NCBI GenBank assembly: GCA_007116405.1
Contig: SKIN01000024.1
Span: forward strand, 1-11,847
Direction: 5' to 3'
From: Candidatus Kaiserbacteria bacterium
GTDB lineage: Bacteria > Patescibacteriota > Minisyncoccia > Phycocordibacterales > UBA12088
Length of the DNA stretch: 11,847 nt
Positions within the stretch are counted from its first letter, which is position 1; every line of letters begins with the position of its first letter. This document shows positions 1 to 5,969 of the stretch, in pieces. The notes beneath the pieces are model-generated. The model did not search any database, was not told the DNA's origin, and saw only the letters and a program-made list of their open reading frames with translations. Both the position numbers and the translations under genes were made by a program.

Positions 1-266
1 AAAGTGCGTATTACGAGACACTTGAGAGTCTCACGACTCGCATGGAGGGCAACACAGCGAGGATAAAGATGATCAGGGTGGTCATCAACCGTATCGAACG
101 TGACTCTCGCTGGCACGAGTGTGAGGAGTGTGGCATGCCTATTCTCGATCGCTTGCTGATCGGGAGACCCACCACGCTGTGTGTTTCCTGCCAGGAAGAG
201 AAGGAAAACGCACGTAATCGGACACGTATCCAGCGCCACGGCCACGTTGCGCTGGCTGCAGAATAG
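1..266 (+). CDS. DksA/TraR-type C4 zinc-finger protein (5' end outside window)
   Basis: The reading frame is open from the first bases of the window, so the ATG at 42 is probably internal and the true start lies upstream. The N-terminal part seen reads as a charged helix, as in the coiled coil of DksA/TraR proteins. It is followed by a C4 zinc finger, CEECG, a RL-containing linker, then LCVSCQEE (pattern C-x2-C-x16-C-x2-C). The linker is one residue shorter than the usual 17. The family contains RNA-polymerase secondary-channel regulators and many small uncharacterised relatives; which type this is cannot be decided from the fragment. A short tail rich in R, N and H follows the finger and the gene ends at TAG. 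It is separated from the next gene by a strong terminator, so it closes its own transcription unit. Confidence 0.7.
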   Translation, partial: SAYYETLESLTTRMEGNTARIKMIRVVINRIERDSRWHECEECGMPILDRLLIGRPTTLCVSCQEEKENARNRTRIQRHGHVALAAE

Positions 267-299
267 ACATCCCCTGCCGTCAGCCCCCCTGATGGCCTT

Positions 300-330
300 G
301 CCGGTACAGATACTCTGTGCCGGCTTTTTT
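300..330 (+). terminator. Rho-independent terminator
   Basis: The arms GCCGGTACAGA (300-310) and TCTGTGCCGGC (314-324) form an 11-bp stem with one G-U pair and a TAC loop, directly followed by six T (325-330). It lies 34 bases after the zinc-finger gene stop and ends that unit. Confidence 0.92.
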
Positions 331-358
331 GCTCTCCACCAACTGAACGCGATATACT
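329..358 (+). promoter_or_regulatory. Candidate promoter of the adenosyltransferase gene
   Basis: A -10-like TATACT lies at 353-358, with a weak -35-like TTGCTC at 329-334 and 18-base spacing. The ATG at 366 is only seven bases after the -10 box, so transcription would begin at or next to the start codon, giving a leaderless mRNA. No Shine-Dalgarno sequence is present, which fits. The -35 match is poor, so this is a moderate call. Confidence 0.4.
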
Positions 359-365
359 TACTCAT

Positions 366-929
366 ATGTTATACACACGAAAAGGTGATACGGGCACCAC
401 CACGGTCTATGGTTGCGATGAGCGCATGTCAAAGGCCTCCCCGTTGCCCGAGGCTCTTGGAGTACTCGATGAACTCAACAGTTTTGTCGGGCTTTGTCGG
501 GCGAACACGCGCGATGTGCCGCGTGCGGTACCCTCCGGCAAAGGCAAGAAGCCTCTTGAGGCCGTGCTGCATGACGTGCAAGAGACACTTTTCATCATTC
601 AGGCCGAACTTGCGGGCGCCGACAAGAAAGTGGGGAAGGCAAAGATAACCGCCATCGAGCGAGTCGTCGACAGTGTCGAGCAGACCATCCCGCCACTCCA
701 TGCGTTCTCTCTTTCAGGAGGTACGCCCACTTCCGCCTTGTTTGACGTTGCGCGCACGTTGGTGCGGCGAGCCGAGCGTAGGGTCATTGCCGTGCACGAA
801 GAGGGTATGCGCCGGGTGGGTACTCACACGCTCGCATACCTCAACAGACTCTCCTCACTGTTCTTTGCGTTGGCACGGTATGAAAACCACCTGCACGAAG
901 TGAGCGAAGAGGCCCCCAGCTATCGTTAG
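366..929 (+). CDS. PduO-type ATP:cob(I)alamin adenosyltransferase
   Basis: The 187-residue product transfers the adenosyl group of ATP to cob(I)alamin, making coenzyme B12 (adenosylcobalamin) in the cytoplasm. The family signature is clear from end to end. The N-terminal ATP-binding TRKGDTGTT is at residues 4-12, the EALGVLDELNSFVG helix at 29-42, and a Q-x2-LF-type helix near 72-80. SGGTP is at 117-121, ARTLVRRAER at 129-138 (the R-x3-R-x2-E ATP/cobalamin-site helix), and YLNRLSSLFFALAR at 158-171. Length is normal for the family. The start is the first codon of the conserved N-terminus and has no ribosome binding site. The transpeptidase gene follows 11 bases after the stop, so the two are probably cotranscribed, although no functional link is evident. 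The symbol is left blank because PduO, CobO-like and MMAB-like naming cannot be separated here. Confidence 0.9.
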   Translation: MLYTRKGDTGTTTVYGCDERMSKASPLPEALGVLDELNSFVGLCRANTRDVPRAVPSGKGKKPLEAVLHDVQETLFIIQAELAGADKKVGKAKITAIERVVDSVEQTIPPLHAFSLSGGTPTSALFDVARTLVRRAERRVIAVHEEGMRRVGTHTLAYLNRLSSLFFALARYENHLHEVSEEAPSYR

Positions 930-940
930 TACCGCGACAT

Positions 941-2392
941 ATGCAGACCTCGCACAGCATCTACGTCTCGCTTTGGCTCCTGCTCATGCTGCTATTCTTT
1001 GGTTTTGTGGCGGGTGTGTTCCTCCGCCCGCTCCTGTATCCGAATGCCGTCATTTCAAACGAGTATCGCTACACATTCGAGTTGCCGAGACCTGACGGAA
1101 CAAAAACCGAGCTCCAGTATGGTATTTGGCCGGAGCTGGCGAGGGCGGATTACTTCAACGAGGTGCGGAATCGCTTCGTTGAAGAGCGGGCGAGCTTCGT
1201 TGAAGCAAACCTGACCGAAATGCGTCTGCGCGTGTACCATAACGGAACAGTGGCGCTTGAAGTTCCAATAAAGAGCAAGGGCCGAAAAGGGTCTTGGTGG
1301 GAAACACCCTCCGGCCTTTACAGTGCACAGGCGAAGCTCGGCACCCACTTCAGCTCGTTCGGGCAAGTGTATATGCCGTACAGCATCCCGTTCCAGGGCA
1401 ACTTCTTCATTCATGGGTGGCCGTACTACGCGGACGGGACACCGGTCGCGGAGGGATACTCCGGGGGTTGTATACGCCTCGAGGATGTATACGCGAAGCA
1501 GGTGTACGACCTGGTGGAGAAGGGGATGCCGATACTGGTGTTCGAGGCAGACGAAACGGCCCGGAATTCTTTCACCTACGCACTGAACGCACCGGACATC
1601 TCTGCGCGGAGCTACCTCGTTGCTGATCTGGACACCAATTTCCTGCTGCTCGCGGGGGAACCGAACACGCAGGTCACGACCACACTGCTGGCCCCGCTTC
1701 TCATGGCTGTCGTTGCGAGTGAACACATCAACATGGAGCGAAATATCACGGCTACCGCCGCTGTACTCGCAGGTGTTGAGGGGAGTCCCATAGAGTCGGG
1801 GAATTCTTATAGGGTGTACGACCTACTGCATCTCCTTTTGCAGACGGGAGATGTGGGGGCGATGCAGATGTTTGAATACCACCTCGGCGACAGACGCACG
1901 GTCACACTATTCAACACAAAACTCAAGGCCCTCGGTATGGAACACACCTCTCTTGAGGCCCGCCGTGCCGGGGAGGCGTGGCGCATGACCACCACCGCAT
2001 CCGACATGTTCCTGTTCGCAAAGTACCTCCTTTCGAACAGGAGCTTCATTCTCGCTATGAGCACACGTACACCGAATACAGCTATTTATGGCATGCCGAC
2101 GTTTGGTACCGGTGGGGCATTGCACCCCTTTGCATCGGAATCATTATTCATCGGCGGTTCAATGCCTCTTGCGCGAGTATCGGGAGTGGAAGGTCGTGAT
2201 CCAGCTGCGGTGGCACTTGCCTTCGCCACTCCAAGTGGCAACACTATCGGGGGGAGCGATGAGCTACTCTCCGTATTCACGACCACATTCTCTGATTCTG
2301 AACGCCGTTTGTTGTTTGTCGCACTTCAGGCAAAGGACGCAACACAAGACACGCGCAATATGCGCTCATTCGTGCGGTCGATGTACCGCTGA
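941..2392 (+). CDS. Membrane-anchored L,D-transpeptidase fused to a probably inactive S11-like domain
   Basis: The 483-residue protein starts with a membrane segment at about 8-28, so the rest should lie outside the membrane. Residues about 95-200 are a YkuD-type L,D-transpeptidase domain with the catalytic set His158, Ser174, Gly175-Gly176, Cys177 and Arg179 (SGGCIRL). Such enzymes make 3-3 peptidoglycan crosslinks or attach proteins to peptidoglycan. Residues about 219-465 look like a peptidase S11 D,D-carboxypeptidase domain. ISARSYLVADLDTNFLLLAG (220-239) matches the family's opening strands, and VYDLLHLLLQTGD (292-304) and LGMEHT (331-336) match later blocks. The S11 active site seems lost: SxxK falls near Leu249/Pro252, SxN reads TGD at 302-304, and no KTG is seen. 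A substrate-binding or regulatory role for this half is inferred. The gene ends TGA, directly against the stop of the convergent small gene. Confidence 0.82.
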   Translation: MQTSHSIYVSLWLLLMLLFFGFVAGVFLRPLLYPNAVISNEYRYTFELPRPDGTKTELQYGIWPELARADYFNEVRNRFVEERASFVEANLTEMRLRVYHNGTVALEVPIKSKGRKGSWWETPSGLYSAQAKLGTHFSSFGQVYMPYSIPFQGNFFIHGWPYYADGTPVAEGYSGGCIRLEDVYAKQVYDLVEKGMPILVFEADETARNSFTYALNAPDISARSYLVADLDTNFLLLAGEPNTQVTTTLLAPLLMAVVASEHINMERNITATAAVLAGVEGSPIESGNSYRVYDLLHLLLQTGDVGAMQMFEYHLGDRRTVTLFNTKLKALGMEHTSLEARRAGEAWRMTTTASDMFLFAKYLLSNRSFILAMSTRTPNTAIYGMPTFGTGGALHPFASESLFIGGSMPLARVSGVEGRDPAAVALAFATPSGNTIGGSDELLSVFTTTFSDSERRLLFVALQAKDATQDTRNMRSFVRSMYR

Positions 2393-2695
2393 TCAGTCAG
2401 TGTCGGACGAACGAGGAGTGTCTTCCGCGTCTTCGTCCCCAGCTTCCTCGCCTTCCGTATCCTCTGAGGTGAGCTGGCTGCTCCCTGGAGGTAGGACACC
2501 GATACCAGGTACACCTGGAGCCACTTGGCTTGCCGATTGCTCTATTGCACGTATGCGCTCGAGCTCCTCTGCCGTGGGAAGATTGAGAGGTATCTCCGGT
2601 TCCGGCTCGGGTCTCGTGAAGAACCAATAGGCTGAACTACCTAGGACAAGGAGGACAACAACGATGAGCGGCGTACGTTTAGTTCTGTGCTTCAT
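2393..2695 (-). CDS. Small single-pass membrane protein with acidic Pro/Glu-rich tail
   Basis: I do not recognise a family. From the ATG at 2695 the product has 100 residues: a basic N-terminus (MKHRTKR), a membrane segment at about 9-26 (PLIVVVLLVLGSSAYWFF), an RPEPEPEIP linker, a short helix (TAEELERIRAIEQ), and a low-complexity tail rich in E, D, S and G. The charge pattern suggests the tail is outside and the N-terminus inside. The frame is open upstream to an ATG at 2830. I chose 2695 because it places the positive residues directly before the membrane segment and the upstream 45 codons look unlike a protein N-terminus. The stop abuts that of the transpeptidase gene. Coding status is supported by the coherent membrane-protein architecture but not by homology. 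Confidence 0.6.
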   Translation of the reverse strand: MKHRTKRTPLIVVVLLVLGSSAYWFFTRPEPEPEIPLNLPTAEELERIRAIEQSASQVAPGVPGIGVLPPGSSQLTSEDTEGEEAGDEDAEDTPRSSDTD

Positions 2696-2762
2696 AAGAT
2701 GACTATTAGATATATCAAAGTATATCACGTGCTGCTGGGGTGGAATATGCCCAAAGCGGGCA

Positions 2763-2768
2763 ATTATA
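2763..2768 (-). promoter_or_regulatory. Candidate -10 box for the small membrane protein gene
   Basis: On the minus strand this reads TATAAT. A second -10-like box, TATACT, lies closer to the gene at 2719-2724. Either would put the RNA start upstream of the ATG at 2695 and downstream of the alternative ATG at 2830, which supports the shorter gene. No convincing -35 element is seen for either. Confidence 0.35.
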
Positions 2769-2829
2769 GCGTTGCTTGGATGAGATGATGTAGGCTTGGT
2801 AAGCTCTATTGGGGTTCGGTCACGAGTCA

Positions 2830-3047
2830 CTAGGTCTTTTCCTGCGTCTTAGTCGGGGCAGTATCGAGTCTATCGCAAGGGCTTCGTCCCAGAATCACGG
2901 CTGTTTGTTTCGTCTGCGACTCACAAACAGACTCGTGTTCTTGGACGGCTCCTCGAATTTCATTCGCCTCATCGGCTCATGAAATAATCTGCGGAGCTTC
3001 GAATCCCTCACGCAAGCAAAGCAGTTTGCTTGCTCCCCTACGCCCAA
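2830..3047 (-). other. Gene-free stretch with inverted repeats and degenerate open frames
   Basis: No gene can be supported here, but the stretch is not featureless. It holds these inverted repeats: CTGTTTGT/ACAAACAG (2901-2908 and 2923-2930), ATTTCAT/ATGAAAT (2957-2963 and 2979-2985), and GCAAGCAAA/TTTGCTTGC (3012-3020 and 3025-3033). It also carries an inverted copy of the T-arm of the neighbouring tRNA (2998-3011). On the minus strand one frame stays open for 48 codons from 2976 down to a TAG at 2830-2832, and reads on upstream past an in-frame TGA at 2977-2979. A second minus frame also stays open for about 50 codons before TGA. Neither has a credible start or ribosome binding site. It may be a decayed gene, a structured RNA or an intergenic repeat element. 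Confidence 0.4.
3012..3033. repeat. Perfect 9-bp stem hairpin
   Basis: GCAAGCAAA (3012-3020), loop GCAG, then TTTGCTTGC (3025-3033). There is no T-run after either side, so it is not a typical terminator. The outer GCAAGC/GCTTGC arms recur in the hairpin upstream of the pilin gene at 11686-11704. Confidence 0.75.
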
Positions 3048-3076
3048 GAAAATAACCACCTATCGGTGGTATTTTC
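3048..3076 (-). terminator. Terminator after tRNA-Ser
   Basis: On the minus strand, GAAAATACCACC and GGTGGTTATTTTC pair around a short GATA loop, with one bulged base, and the T-rich ATTTTCTT forms the end of the stem and tail. It begins seven bases past the tRNA 3' end. The symmetrical A/T-rich stem base could also act for plus-strand transcripts. Confidence 0.7.
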
Positions 3077-3082
3077 TACGGG

Positions 3083-3169
3083 CGGAGAGTGAGGGATTCG
3101 AACCCTCGAGGGGGTTTCCCCCCTACGTCCTTAGCAGGGACGCGCTTTCGACCACTCAGCCAACTCTCC
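3083..3169 (-). tRNA. tRNA-Ser (anticodon GCU)
   Basis: An 87-base type II tRNA with acceptor arms GGAGAGT and ACTCTCC plus discriminator G, a D-arm region GGCTGAGTGGTCGAAAGC, and anticodon stem CGTCC/GGACG around the loop CTGCTAA (anticodon GCT, plus-strand AGC at 3133-3135). It has a long G/C-rich variable arm GGGGGGAAACCCCC and the T-arm GAGGG-TTCGAAT-CCCTC. The long variable arm and G discriminator are typical of serine tRNAs, and GCU reads AGC/AGU codons. CCA is not encoded: the discriminator is followed by CCC, so CCA must be added after transcription. The gene lies 36 bases downstream of the comF-like gene on the same strand and may share its transcript. Confidence 0.95.
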
Positions 3170-3205
3170 AACTCACTATTTCTAACAGGCATTATCCTAT
3201 CACAT

Positions 3206-3865
3206 TCAGTGGGCAACGGCGATACATAACACATTACGTGCCCCTGCCTTAATGAGTACCGAACGTGCTGCGCCCATAGTGGCTCCTGTGGTCACTACGT
3301 CATCAACGAGCAGTATATCCTTGCCCCGAACCACAGCGTTCTCTGCGATACAAAATGCACCTTGCATGTTGCGGATACGCGCGGCTTTACTCTGGCTGCG
3401 CGCCTGGTGTTCGGTATTTCGACTCCGCACCAGTGTCTCGCGATAGGCGTCGTGCATACCCATGGCTTCGGCAAGTGCTCGTGCGATGCGCTCGGACTGG
3501 TTAAACCCTCGCTCCTTTTCACGCTCAGGATGCAGCGGGACGGCAGTGATGTATGGCGCAGTATACGTGCCAAACGCCTGTCTATCGGCGACATCCTCCG
3601 CCACCGATGATGCTATTGCTTGTGCGAGTAGCTCCGACGCTCGAGCGTGGCTGTGGTACTTGGCCGCGTGGACAGCATCACGCACAATAGTGGCCTTATA
3701 CGCAAGCGGGGCAATGCAGGGGTACTTGAGCGGCACGTACCACTGCGTACCTCTCGTGTGTCGCATAAGCACCTCAGGAGCAAGCGTATCAAACTGTGCC
3801 ACCCGCACCGGGCGGGGGAAGAACACTTCAAGCAACCATTCCCAGGTTGTATACAGGCCATGCAT
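3206..3865 (-). CDS. comF: ComF-family phosphoribosyltransferase-like protein
   Basis: The 219-residue product belongs to the ComF/GntX group of type I phosphoribosyltransferase-fold proteins, needed for DNA uptake in naturally competent bacteria. The core markers are VPLHPEREKERGFNQSE (109-125), a Q-rich Q-x6-RIRNMQGAF block (about 154-171), and the PRPP-binding loop DILLVDDVVTTGATMGAA (183-200). The N-terminal cysteine-rich zinc module found in many ComF proteins is absent; the N-terminus goes straight into the helical domain. The ATG at 3865 is the first in frame and has no ribosome binding site. A divergent T4P cluster starts immediately upstream. T4P and ComF both take part in DNA uptake in other bacteria, so a shared role in competence is plausible but inferred. 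Confidence 0.85.
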   Translation of the reverse strand: MHGLYTTWEWLLEVFFPRPVRVAQFDTLAPEVLMRHTRGTQWYVPLKYPCIAPLAYKATIVRDAVHAAKYHSHARASELLAQAIASSVAEDVADRQAFGTYTAPYITAVPLHPEREKERGFNQSERIARALAEAMGMHDAYRETLVRSRNTEHQARSQSKAARIRNMQGAFCIAENAVVRGKDILLVDDVVTTGATMGAARSVLIKAGARNVLCIAVAH

Positions 3866-3873
3866 ATCGAGAG

Positions 3874-3879
3874 TCTATA
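3874..3879 (-). promoter_or_regulatory. Candidate -10 box for comF
   Basis: The minus strand reads TATAGA, eight bases before the ATG at 3865, which would give a leaderless or nearly leaderless mRNA. No -35 match is visible. The call rests on position and on similar arrangements elsewhere in the window. Confidence 0.3.
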
Positions 3880-3905
3880 TGACATGGGCCACCATGGGCT
3901 ATAAT
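3879..3905 (+). promoter_or_regulatory. Candidate promoter of the T4P cluster (pilM)
   Basis: A perfect TATAAT lies at 3900-3905, with ATGACA (five of six to TTGACA) at 3879-3884. The 15-base spacing is shorter than ideal. Transcription would start near 3912, so the ATG at 3904, which overlaps the -10 box, cannot be used from this promoter and the ATG at 3940 is favoured. The region is shared with the divergent comF promoter. Confidence 0.6.
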
Positions 3906-3939
3906 GGGACGTGTACAAGCATTCACTTACGTAGACAGT

Positions 3940-5097
3940 ATGGACATCCCGTTCCTTGACCAGGCCAAGCAATATTTCAACAAGACCATAGCAACGTCGC
4001 AGGAGACCAGTGTGCTTGGCGTGGACATTGGCTCGTCCTCCATCAAGGTTGTTCAGACGCGTAACAACAAGGGTGTACCTACTTTGGACACATATGGTGA
4101 GATAGCACTTGGTACGTACGGAGGGACCGAAGTAGGACAGGCCACCAATCTCCCTCCCGAAAAGCTTGCAGAAGCATTGAAGGTACTTATCACTGAAGCA
4201 AGCGTGACCAGTAAACTGTGCGGAGTTTCTGTGCCGTTTGCATCGAGTCTAGTGAAACTGATCGAGGTTCCGGCACTTCCGGATGACAAGTTGAGGACGG
4301 TTGTGCCTATAGAAGCCCGTAAATACATACCGGTACCCATCAATGAGGTACAGTTGGACTATTTCATTATCCCTGAGACGGAACAAAAACTCTTCATGGG
4401 AGCGAATAGTGCTGAAGAAGCCGAGGCGACGCAGTTGACAAAACGAATGGCGCTCGTGGTGGCAATGCATGCCGAGACGTTACGAAAACATGCCCGTGCC
4501 TTTGAGCTTGCCGGATTGAATCCGGGATTCTTTGAGATAGAGGCATTTTCCAACATACGCTCCACGGTCTCTCGAAGCTTGGCGCCGGTAGCCATCATTG
4601 ACCTTGGTGCGGCAACGAGCAAACTGTATCTCGTCGAGTTGGGTATCATTTTAGCGTCACACGTTGTGCCTACAGGTTCACAAGACATCACCAAATCTCT
4701 CGCCGCATCTTCGCATGTTAGTCTGGCGAAGGCCGAGGAGCTCAAGCGGCAGGCGGGAATACTTTCCGGTGTAAAGAATGATGACGCAGCGCGGGTCTCG
4801 CACGCGGCAACGCTCACAATGGAAAAGATATTTGCCGAATCAAGGCGAGCATTACTTGGTTTTCAGAAGAAGTACAATAAGGTCATTACGAAGGTCATTC
4901 TCACCGGGGGAGGAGCGACATTGAAAGGCGTGCCAGAATTTGCGCGCCAACAACTTGAGCTTGAGATAGAAATGGCGAACCCGTTCGCCCTCTTGCAAGC
5001 CCCGGCTTTCATGGAAGAGACCCTTCGACAGGTAGGCCCGGAATTCTCTACCGCCGTCGGGCTAGCAGTGCGTCAGCTGAACGAGCACAGTTCCTAA
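3940..5097 (+). CDS. pilM: Type IV pilus assembly protein PilM (actin-like ATPase)
   Basis: PilM is the cytoplasmic actin-like protein that binds the N-terminal tail of PilN and links the PilN/PilO alignment complex to the pilus motor. From the ATG at 3940 the product has 385 residues, normal for the family. Visible blocks are phosphate-1 GVDIGSSSIKVVQ (27-39), the RKYIPVPINEVQLDYFII strand (127-144), phosphate-2 DLGAATSKLYLVELG (221-235) and the nucleotide-binding LTGGGATLKGVPEF (321-334). The frame is open upstream to an ATG at 3904, but that codon overlaps the TATAAT box, so 3940 is preferred. No Shine-Dalgarno sequence precedes it. It heads the T4P cluster; a 104-base gap with its own -10-like box separates it from pilN. 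Confidence 0.93.
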   Translation: MDIPFLDQAKQYFNKTIATSQETSVLGVDIGSSSIKVVQTRNNKGVPTLDTYGEIALGTYGGTEVGQATNLPPEKLAEALKVLITEASVTSKLCGVSVPFASSLVKLIEVPALPDDKLRTVVPIEARKYIPVPINEVQLDYFIIPETEQKLFMGANSAEEAEATQLTKRMALVVAMHAETLRKHARAFELAGLNPGFFEIEAFSNIRSTVSRSLAPVAIIDLGAATSKLYLVELGIILASHVVPTGSQDITKSLAASSHVSLAKAEELKRQAGILSGVKNDDAARVSHAATLTMEKIFAESRRALLGFQKKYNKVITKVILTGGGATLKGVPEFARQQLELEIEMANPFALLQAPAFMEETLRQVGPEFSTAVGLAVRQLNEHSS

Positions 5098-5154
5098 GCG
5101 TTACATGCGCTTCATGCGTGGATAACTCATTACGTATCGCCCGGCGTGCCCATG

Positions 5155-5160
5155 TATAAT
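5155..5160 (+). promoter_or_regulatory. Candidate -10 box before pilN
   Basis: A perfect TATAAT in the 104-base gap between pilM and pilN, with TG directly before it. No good -35 hexamer is present at normal distance. It would start an RNA near 5167 with a leader of about 35 bases, making pilN onward partly independent of the pilM promoter. Confidence 0.45.
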
Positions 5161-5201
5161 ACAGGTGTCGTCCGTGGCGCTCGACAAGGCACTCTATCTC
5201 T

Positions 5202-5960
5202 ATGGAACAAAAGTTTGATACATCGTTCATTCCAAAACAATCCTTGCAGACCGACATCACCGGCGGTCAAAAGAGTTACGTGAGACGCCGCAGCGTCATG
5301 GGCCCCGGCTATTTCTTGACGCTTTTTATTTTCATTGTGACTTGTCTCATTGCAGGCGGTCTCTTCTTTTATACGCGCATTGTTGTGAACGACATAACGT
5401 TCAACAATGACAGGCTGACAACACTGAACTCCGAATTCGATGCAAATCTCATCGAGACCTTTATCCGCAGAGACGCTCGCATGCGTCATGCAAGGGCTCT
5501 ACTTGAGGGTCATATAGCCACCTCGAACATGTTCCGCGTCATTGAAGCCATCACACTGCAGAATGTTGCCTATGAAACGCTTCATTATCGCGTCGTGGAT
5601 CAAGCAGGCAACAGCGAAGTGAGCTTCACGGGTATCACACGCGGTCGGTTCGAACCAATAGCATTGCAGATGGACCAATTTCGGGATAGTCAATACTTCA
5701 ATTCGCCGACAGTCACCTCTGTAGAGCTTGGAGAGCAATTGACACGCTTCACCGGTTTTGTGCGTGCAAGTGCCGACCTGGTTTCTTACGCACGGGTACT
5801 AAGGACCGATCCTACACCGCCAGCTCCCGCAGTGACTCCTGCACCGGTCGCACCTGAACCTCCGCAAGAGCCAGAGGAGGAGGAGGACATAGAGCGGGTG
5901 CAGGCGGATATAACCTTGCCTCAAGCCCAGGACAGCGTAATAGGGGGTATACAGGATTAG
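5202..5960 (+). CDS. pilN: PilN-like type IV pilus alignment protein
   Basis: A 252-residue single-pass membrane protein. It has a cytoplasmic N-terminus of about 35 residues including TSFIPKQ (7-13), a membrane segment at about 36-58, and an extracytoplasmic domain to about residue 200. A low-complexity tail rich in P, A and E follows (about 203-231, PAPVAPEPPQEPEEEEDIE). In known systems the short N-terminal tail of PilN docks into PilM and its outer domain pairs with PilO. The canonical INLLP-type docking motif is not seen; FIPK occupies the equivalent place. The assignment rests on topology and position between pilM and pilO, with sequence support weaker than for the ATPases. The Pro/Glu tail is longer than in typical PilN. 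The start has no ribosome binding site; pilO begins nine bases after the stop. Confidence 0.75.
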   Translation: MEQKFDTSFIPKQSLQTDITGGQKSYVRRRSVMGPGYFLTLFIFIVTCLIAGGLFFYTRIVVNDITFNNDRLTTLNSEFDANLIETFIRRDARMRHARALLEGHIATSNMFRVIEAITLQNVAYETLHYRVVDQAGNSEVSFTGITRGRFEPIALQMDQFRDSQYFNSPTVTSVELGEQLTRFTGFVRASADLVSYARVLRTDPTPPAPAVTPAPVAPEPPQEPEEEEDIERVQADITLPQAQDSVIGGIQD

Positions 5961-5969
5961 CATCGCATC

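Larger units (their letters stand above)
2998..3102. repeat. Inverted repeat matching the tRNA-Ser T-arm
   Basis: TTCGAATCCCTCAC at 2998-3011 is the exact reverse complement of 3089-3102, which lies in the T-arm and start of the acceptor stem of the tRNA-Ser gene. The plus-strand copy is not part of a complete second tRNA: the bases before it do not form a matching T-stem or any cloverleaf. Confidence 0.7.

Noticed and set aside
2088..2630. A 180-codon plus-strand open frame across the end of the transpeptidase gene
   Set aside because: It overlaps both convergent genes in other frames, has no domain or start signal, and reads as Ser/Arg/Cys-rich shadow translation.
2696..2830. Upstream extension of the small membrane protein to an ATG at 2830
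   Set aside because: The added 45 residues do not look like a leader, and -10-like boxes lie inside this stretch, downstream of that ATG.
2830..3011. UGA recoding (as Gly or Trp) to extend the minus-strand frames in the spacer
   Set aside because: The open frames resume after TGA, but the transpeptidase, comF and small membrane genes all end at TGA and the window uses TGG normally, so the standard code fits better.
2990..3015. A second tRNA on the plus strand at the TTCGAATCCC motif
   Set aside because: The preceding GGAGC does not pair with CCCTC and no D-arm, anticodon arm or acceptor stem is present.
3904..3939. Longer N-terminus of PilM from the ATG at 3904
   Set aside because: That ATG overlaps the TATAAT box, so it would not be in the mRNA, and PilM homologues normally start close before the GVDIG block.
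5096..5112. Terminator after pilM (AAGCG/CGCTT)
   Set aside because: The stem is only five base pairs and no T-run follows.
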